Part shown: piece after piece, positions 6,881-8,690 of the stretch
Numbering within the stretch: the first letter of the stretch is position 1
Layout of the letters: each line of letters begins with the position of its first letter
Assembly (NCBI GenBank): GCA_003231035.1
Contig: QIHU01000628.1
Coordinates: forward strand, 1-8,690
Source of the DNA: Acidobacteriota bacterium
GTDB taxonomy: Bacteria > Acidobacteriota > Thermoanaerobaculia > Multivoradales > SZUA-115
Direction: 5' to 3'
DNA: 8,690 bases
Notes under the pieces: generated by a model
Told to the model about the DNA's origin: nothing
Databases searched by the model: none
Seen by the model: only the letters and a program-made list of their open reading frames with translations
Position numbers and translations under genes: made by a program

Positions 6881-7414
6881 ATGCCCATCTTCCATAATCT
6901 TGACAGAGCCCTGCGCTGGCTGCGATTGCAGCACCGGCGTAAGCAGTGCGAAGTAGCTCAGGCCGCCGGCATCACACAGGCGATGCTGTGTTCCTACGAG
7001 AAAGGGAAGCGTCAGCCCTCGCTGCGCACGCTAGAGAAGATTCTCGATTCGCTCGGTGTCGATCTACCCGGCCTGTTTCGAGTGCTAGAGACCGTACGTG
7101 AGCAACCGGTGCCCAGCGATGAGAGCGAGTTCAAAGCCCCCTCCACCGCGCATGCTGGACAGCCTCGATCCAGGGGCAAAGCGGCTGACCCTCTGGCGCC
7201 AGCGAGGAGTGCTAGCGCCTGCCAAACCGAGTCGGAAATTGATCTCCACCGTTGGCTCGGCCTCTCTCACCGTCTTCCCGTCGAGCAAGAAGAGGCCCTG
7301 TCTCAGATGCTTGAAGGGTTTCTTACCTGGCTGCGCCTCCTTCACGCCGCCGCGGCAACCGCCAACTCGACAAGTTCTAGCGATGGCCCACCCACACTTG
7401 CCCACAAAAAATAG
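6881..7414 (+). CDS. XRE-family HTH DNA-binding protein, paralogue 2
   Basis: The product is 177 residues. Residues 7-63 are the XRE HTH: LDRALRWLRLQHRRKQCEVAQAAG, recognition helix TQAMLCSYEKGK, then QPSLRTLEKILDSLGVDLPGL. A long low-complexity linker (about 75-120; S, A, P, R rich) follows. The C-terminal module is at about 122-155: LHRWLGL, then LPVEQEEALSQMLEGF and LRLLH, close to paralogue 3. The A/T/S tail is probably disordered. Both ends are conserved with its neighbours while the linker is not, which points to an old tandem duplication with the HTH and C-terminal module under selection. The role is unknown; a transcriptional regulator is inferred from the HTH alone. Confidence 0.85.
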   Translation: MPIFHNLDRALRWLRLQHRRKQCEVAQAAGITQAMLCSYEKGKRQPSLRTLEKILDSLGVDLPGLFRVLETVREQPVPSDESEFKAPSTAHAGQPRSRGKAADPLAPARSASACQTESEIDLHRWLGLSHRLPVEQEEALSQMLEGFLTWLRLLHAAAATANSTSSSDGPPTLAHKK

Positions 7415-7599
7415 AAGGCAGGACACTTAGTCGCGACAAGGGAAGATTTCCAATTTAGAAGAAAAATAGCGTAGCTACAGCAAATTAGTCCGCGTTCAGG
7501 GTAAATTTAGATGCTGTTGACACCTGAAACAGATATTTTGTCGCCTTTCCAAGACATTTCCGTTTAGACGTAAAATTTTGATAACAAAGGACTTACAGG
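7415..7599. other. AT-rich intergenic stretch before HTH gene 3
   Basis: The gap between HTH genes 2 and 3 is visibly richer in A and T than the rest of the window. It holds TTTAGA three times (7454-7459, 7506-7511, 7563-7568), twice as AATTTAGA. It also holds the palindromes GTAGCTAC (7471-7478) and TAAATTTA (7502-7509), a CTGTT/AACAG repeat (7514-7532), and the motif pair AGACGTAAA (7566-7574) and GATAAC (7580-7585) shared with the region before gene 1. It looks regulatory, not coding. Confidence 0.5.
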
Positions 7600-7628
7600 T
7601 TGCGGCGAGACACGATCCTCTGTAAAGT
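7600..7628 (+). promoter_or_regulatory. Promoter of HTH gene 3, predicted leaderless start
   Basis: TTGCGG (7600-7605), 17-base spacer, TAAAGT (7623-7628). The ATG is 6 bases after the -10 box, and no Shine-Dalgarno sequence is present, so the mRNA should begin at or within a base or two of the start codon. Confidence 0.6.
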
Positions 7629-7634
7629 ACCGGC

Positions 7635-8060
7635 ATGTCTTCATTCGATGGCCTAGGCAAGGCGTTGCGCTGGATTCGCGACAAGCAGGGCAAGAAACAG
7701 TACGAACTCGCAGACGAAGCAGGGGTCACCAAGGCCATGCTTTCAGCCTACGAGACGGGCAAGCAGAGGCCATCCATCGAGACCCTTGAAAAGATTCTAG
7801 GCGCACTACGTGTCGACCTCGCCGATCTGTTCAACGCGCTACAGATTGTGAATGAACGCACCCCCCTGGTTCGCTTCGATCAGCGCTCCGGAACGGTCAT
7901 CGCGGAAACCGGCAGTGGCCCCAACGGCGGCGCGGTCGATATCTACCGCACCCTCGGCTTGCAAGAAACGCTACCTCCCCTCAAGGAGGAGGCCCTCACC
8001 CAAATGCTCACCGGCTTCCACAAGCTCCTGCGCCATTTTCATCGAGGCGATGATCTGTAG
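7635..8060 (+). CDS. XRE-family HTH DNA-binding protein, paralogue 3
   Basis: The product is 141 residues, the most compact of the three. Residues 8-63 form the HTH: LGKALRWIRDKQGKKQYELADEAG, recognition helix TKAMLSAYETGK, then RPSIETLEKILGALRVDLADL. A short linker (about 72-100) leads to the C-terminal module: IYRTLGL, then LPPLKEEALTQMLTGF and LRHFH at 103-136. It is close to paralogue 2 over both modules and to paralogue 1 over the HTH. The recognition helix ML(S/C)(A/S)YExGK is nearly the same in all three, so they may compete for or share operators. It probably acts as a small dimeric repressor or activator, possibly autoregulatory given the repeats before its promoter. No partner gene follows. 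Confidence 0.87.
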   Translation: MSSFDGLGKALRWIRDKQGKKQYELADEAGVTKAMLSAYETGKQRPSIETLEKILGALRVDLADLFNALQIVNERTPLVRFDQRSGTVIAETGSGPNGGAVDIYRTLGLQETLPPLKEEALTQMLTGFHKLLRHFHRGDDL

Positions 8061-8118
8061 CTAGGGCTCGCTTCCCGCGTAGTCACCGGGCGGCCGCGGA
8101 CCGCGCTGTTAGCACCGG

Positions 8119-8150
8119 CTGTTCAAGACCTCACCTGTTCAAGATCTCAC
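8119..8150. repeat. Two-copy 16-base tandem repeat
   Basis: CTGTTCAAGACCTCAC (8119-8134) is followed directly by CTGTTCAAGATCTCAC (8135-8150), 15 of 16 bases alike. It lies in the gene-free stretch after HTH gene 3, where 8061-8118 shows only GC-rich sequence and no clear terminator. Confidence 0.8.
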
Positions 8151-8215
8151 CCATTTCGGAGCAGTTGGGGGTGTTTGGAGGGTGTGGATCCATGGGCGCT
8201 GCCCGCTGGGGGTTC

Positions 8216-8411
8216 GAGTCGGTCTCTCCCGCGCAGTGGCCGGGCGGCTGCGGGGCTGGATGGTTGCCCTACGGATCGGATCTCTTCACGCTCCGGCGCA
8301 ACTCACCCTTCGGGTTCAAACAATCACCTCCGCTTTGTGAAGAGATCCGATCCGTGCCCTCCCACGGTCCGTGCTCGCAGCCTTAGGCCACTGCGCGGGA
8401 GAGACCGACTC
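8216..8411. repeat. Large nested inverted repeat (196 bases)
   Basis: The outer arms, 8216-8241 and 8386-8411, are perfect 26-bp complements. The inner arms, 8271-8289 and 8337-8355, are perfect 19-bp complements. The segments between them (8242-8270 and 8356-8385, 29 and 30 bases) pair only in part, sharing a GGCTGCG/CGCAGCC block. The central loop is 47 bases (8290-8336). The two arm pairs are almost exactly centred on each other, so they form one long interrupted hairpin. It may be a MITE-like palindrome, a structured RNA or a cruciform. No clear target-site duplication was seen at its ends. Confidence 0.9.
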
Positions 8412-8423
8412 TTGGGTGGAGTG

Positions 8424-8597
8424 TTTTTTCGTCCTCGCGCCTCGCTGCGCTCGGCTCTCGGTACCGCTGTCCGGGGTGGGCCACTGAGTCCTCGCCGCTT
8501 CGCGTCTTGGGGAGGGCAGGGTGCTGAGCGGAGCGTGCGAGCCGCGAGGCGAACCCGGCCGACTAGGCCGGACTCGTGTGGGGTGAAAGACGAAAAA
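8424..8597. other. Possible three-way-junction structure
   Basis: TTTTTCGTC (8425-8433) can pair with GACGAAAAA (8589-8597). Directly inside, 8434-8457 pairs with 8526-8548 in blocks of 6, 5, 5 and 4 bp broken by single mismatches or a small bulge. CCGGCC (8555-8560) and GGCCGG (8566-8571) form a third stem with a 5-base loop. The layout is compatible with a folded RNA, but which strand is transcribed, if any, is unknown. Confidence 0.5.
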
Positions 8598-8613
8598 TGA
8601 CACTTTTTCGTCT
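8588..8613. repeat. Perfect 10-bp hairpin, alternative partner for the junction stem
   Basis: AGACGAAAAA (8588-8597), 6-base loop TGACAC, TTTTTCGTCT (8604-8613). The left arm is the same strand used to pair with 8425-8433, so the two pairings exclude each other. It is not a standard terminator because the T-run is inside the stem. Confidence 0.7.
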
Positions 8614-8641
8614 GAGGGGGACTTCGAGAAAGGACCCCTCA
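8613..8641. repeat. Hairpin with symmetric tandem G.A mismatches
   Basis: TGAGGGG / CCCCTCA form a 7-bp outer stem. GA opposite GA forms a symmetric internal loop, CTT / AAG a 3-bp inner stem, and CGAGA the loop. Opposed GA steps often form sheared G.A pairs in structured RNA. CCCTC (8636-8640) can instead pair with GAGGG (8648-8652) across an A7 loop. Confidence 0.6.
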
Positions 8642-8649
8642 AAAAAAGA

Positions 8650-8670
8650 GGGTGGGTGGGAGGGTGGGGG
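8650..8670 (+). other. G-quadruplex motif with single-base loops
   Basis: Five G-tracts (8650-8652, 8654-8656, 8658-8660, 8662-8664, 8666-8670) are separated by single T or A bases. This is the sequence pattern of a very stable parallel quadruplex on the + strand, in DNA or RNA. The first tract overlaps the 3' arm of the alternative A7-loop hairpin. Confidence 0.75.
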
Positions 8671-8690
8671 CCGGACGCCTTAGGGGTGAA

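Noticed and set aside
7517..7545. Perfect TTGACA -35 box before HTH gene 3
   Set aside because: No acceptable -10 box at 16-18 bases; the downstream TTGCGG/TAAAGT pair matches the two sister genes and fits the start codon better.
8209..8222. GGGGGTTCGAGTC, resembling a tRNA T-arm, with TCTCTCCCGC after it as in a tRNA-Ser 3' end
   Set aside because: The bases after the loop do not pair with the G-stem, no D or anticodon arm is found, and the sequence is better explained as the left arm of the perfect 26-bp inverted repeat. A permuted tRNA was considered and lacks the needed stems.
8165..8642. Open frames of 73-141 codons on both strands in the palindromic region
   Set aside because: They run through inverted repeats, are very rich in G, R, S and P, have no convincing ribosome binding site and overlap each other on both strands. 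They look like products of GC-rich sequence with few stops.
1..8690. CRISPR array, rRNA, tRNA, transposase or toxin-antitoxin pair
   Set aside because: No regularly spaced repeats, no RNA gene signatures, no DDE or serine/tyrosine recombinase, and none of the three HTH genes has a small partner gene.

Overview
The window looks like chromosomal DNA of a GC-rich Gram-negative bacterium. A TonB-dependent outer-membrane receptor, a secreted LolA-like protein and a large Asp-box (BNR/sortilin-like) exported protein lie in a row on the + strand. This combination, with single-domain XRE regulators in their own promoter-rich block, would fit an Acidobacteriota-type genome, but that assignment is inference from gene style only.

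Layout. (1) 2-1756: C-terminal part of a TonB-dependent receptor whose start lies outside the window. (2) 1898-2737: secreted LolA-like protein with an acidic tail encoded by a 9-bp tandem repeat. (3) 2904-5988: a large exported Asp-box repeat protein, broken by a frameshift near 5470-5485 into an 872-residue front part and a 169-residue helical back part. It is followed by a clear rho-independent terminator at 6021-6044. (4) 6045-6332: gene-free, with a long hairpin (6214-6257) and a promoter. (5) 6333-8060: three small XRE-family DNA-binding proteins in tandem. They are diverged paralogues sharing the same HTH, a variable linker and a short conserved C-terminal module. (6) 8061-8690: about 630 bases without a convincing gene but crowded with inverted repeats: a 196-base nested palindrome, a possible three-way junction with alternative pairings, a hairpin with tandem G.A mismatches, and a five-tract G-quadruplex motif.

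How it may work together. The first three genes encode envelope or exported proteins, but nothing ties them into one pathway. The three regulators each have the same promoter layout: TTGCG-like -35, exactly 17-base spacer, TAnnnT -10. In the first and third, the -10 lies 6-7 bases from the start codon and no Shine-Dalgarno sequence is present, so these mRNAs are probably leaderless. No toxin, recombinase or phage structural gene accompanies them. The least explained parts are the HTH paralogue array and the structured non-coding block after it.
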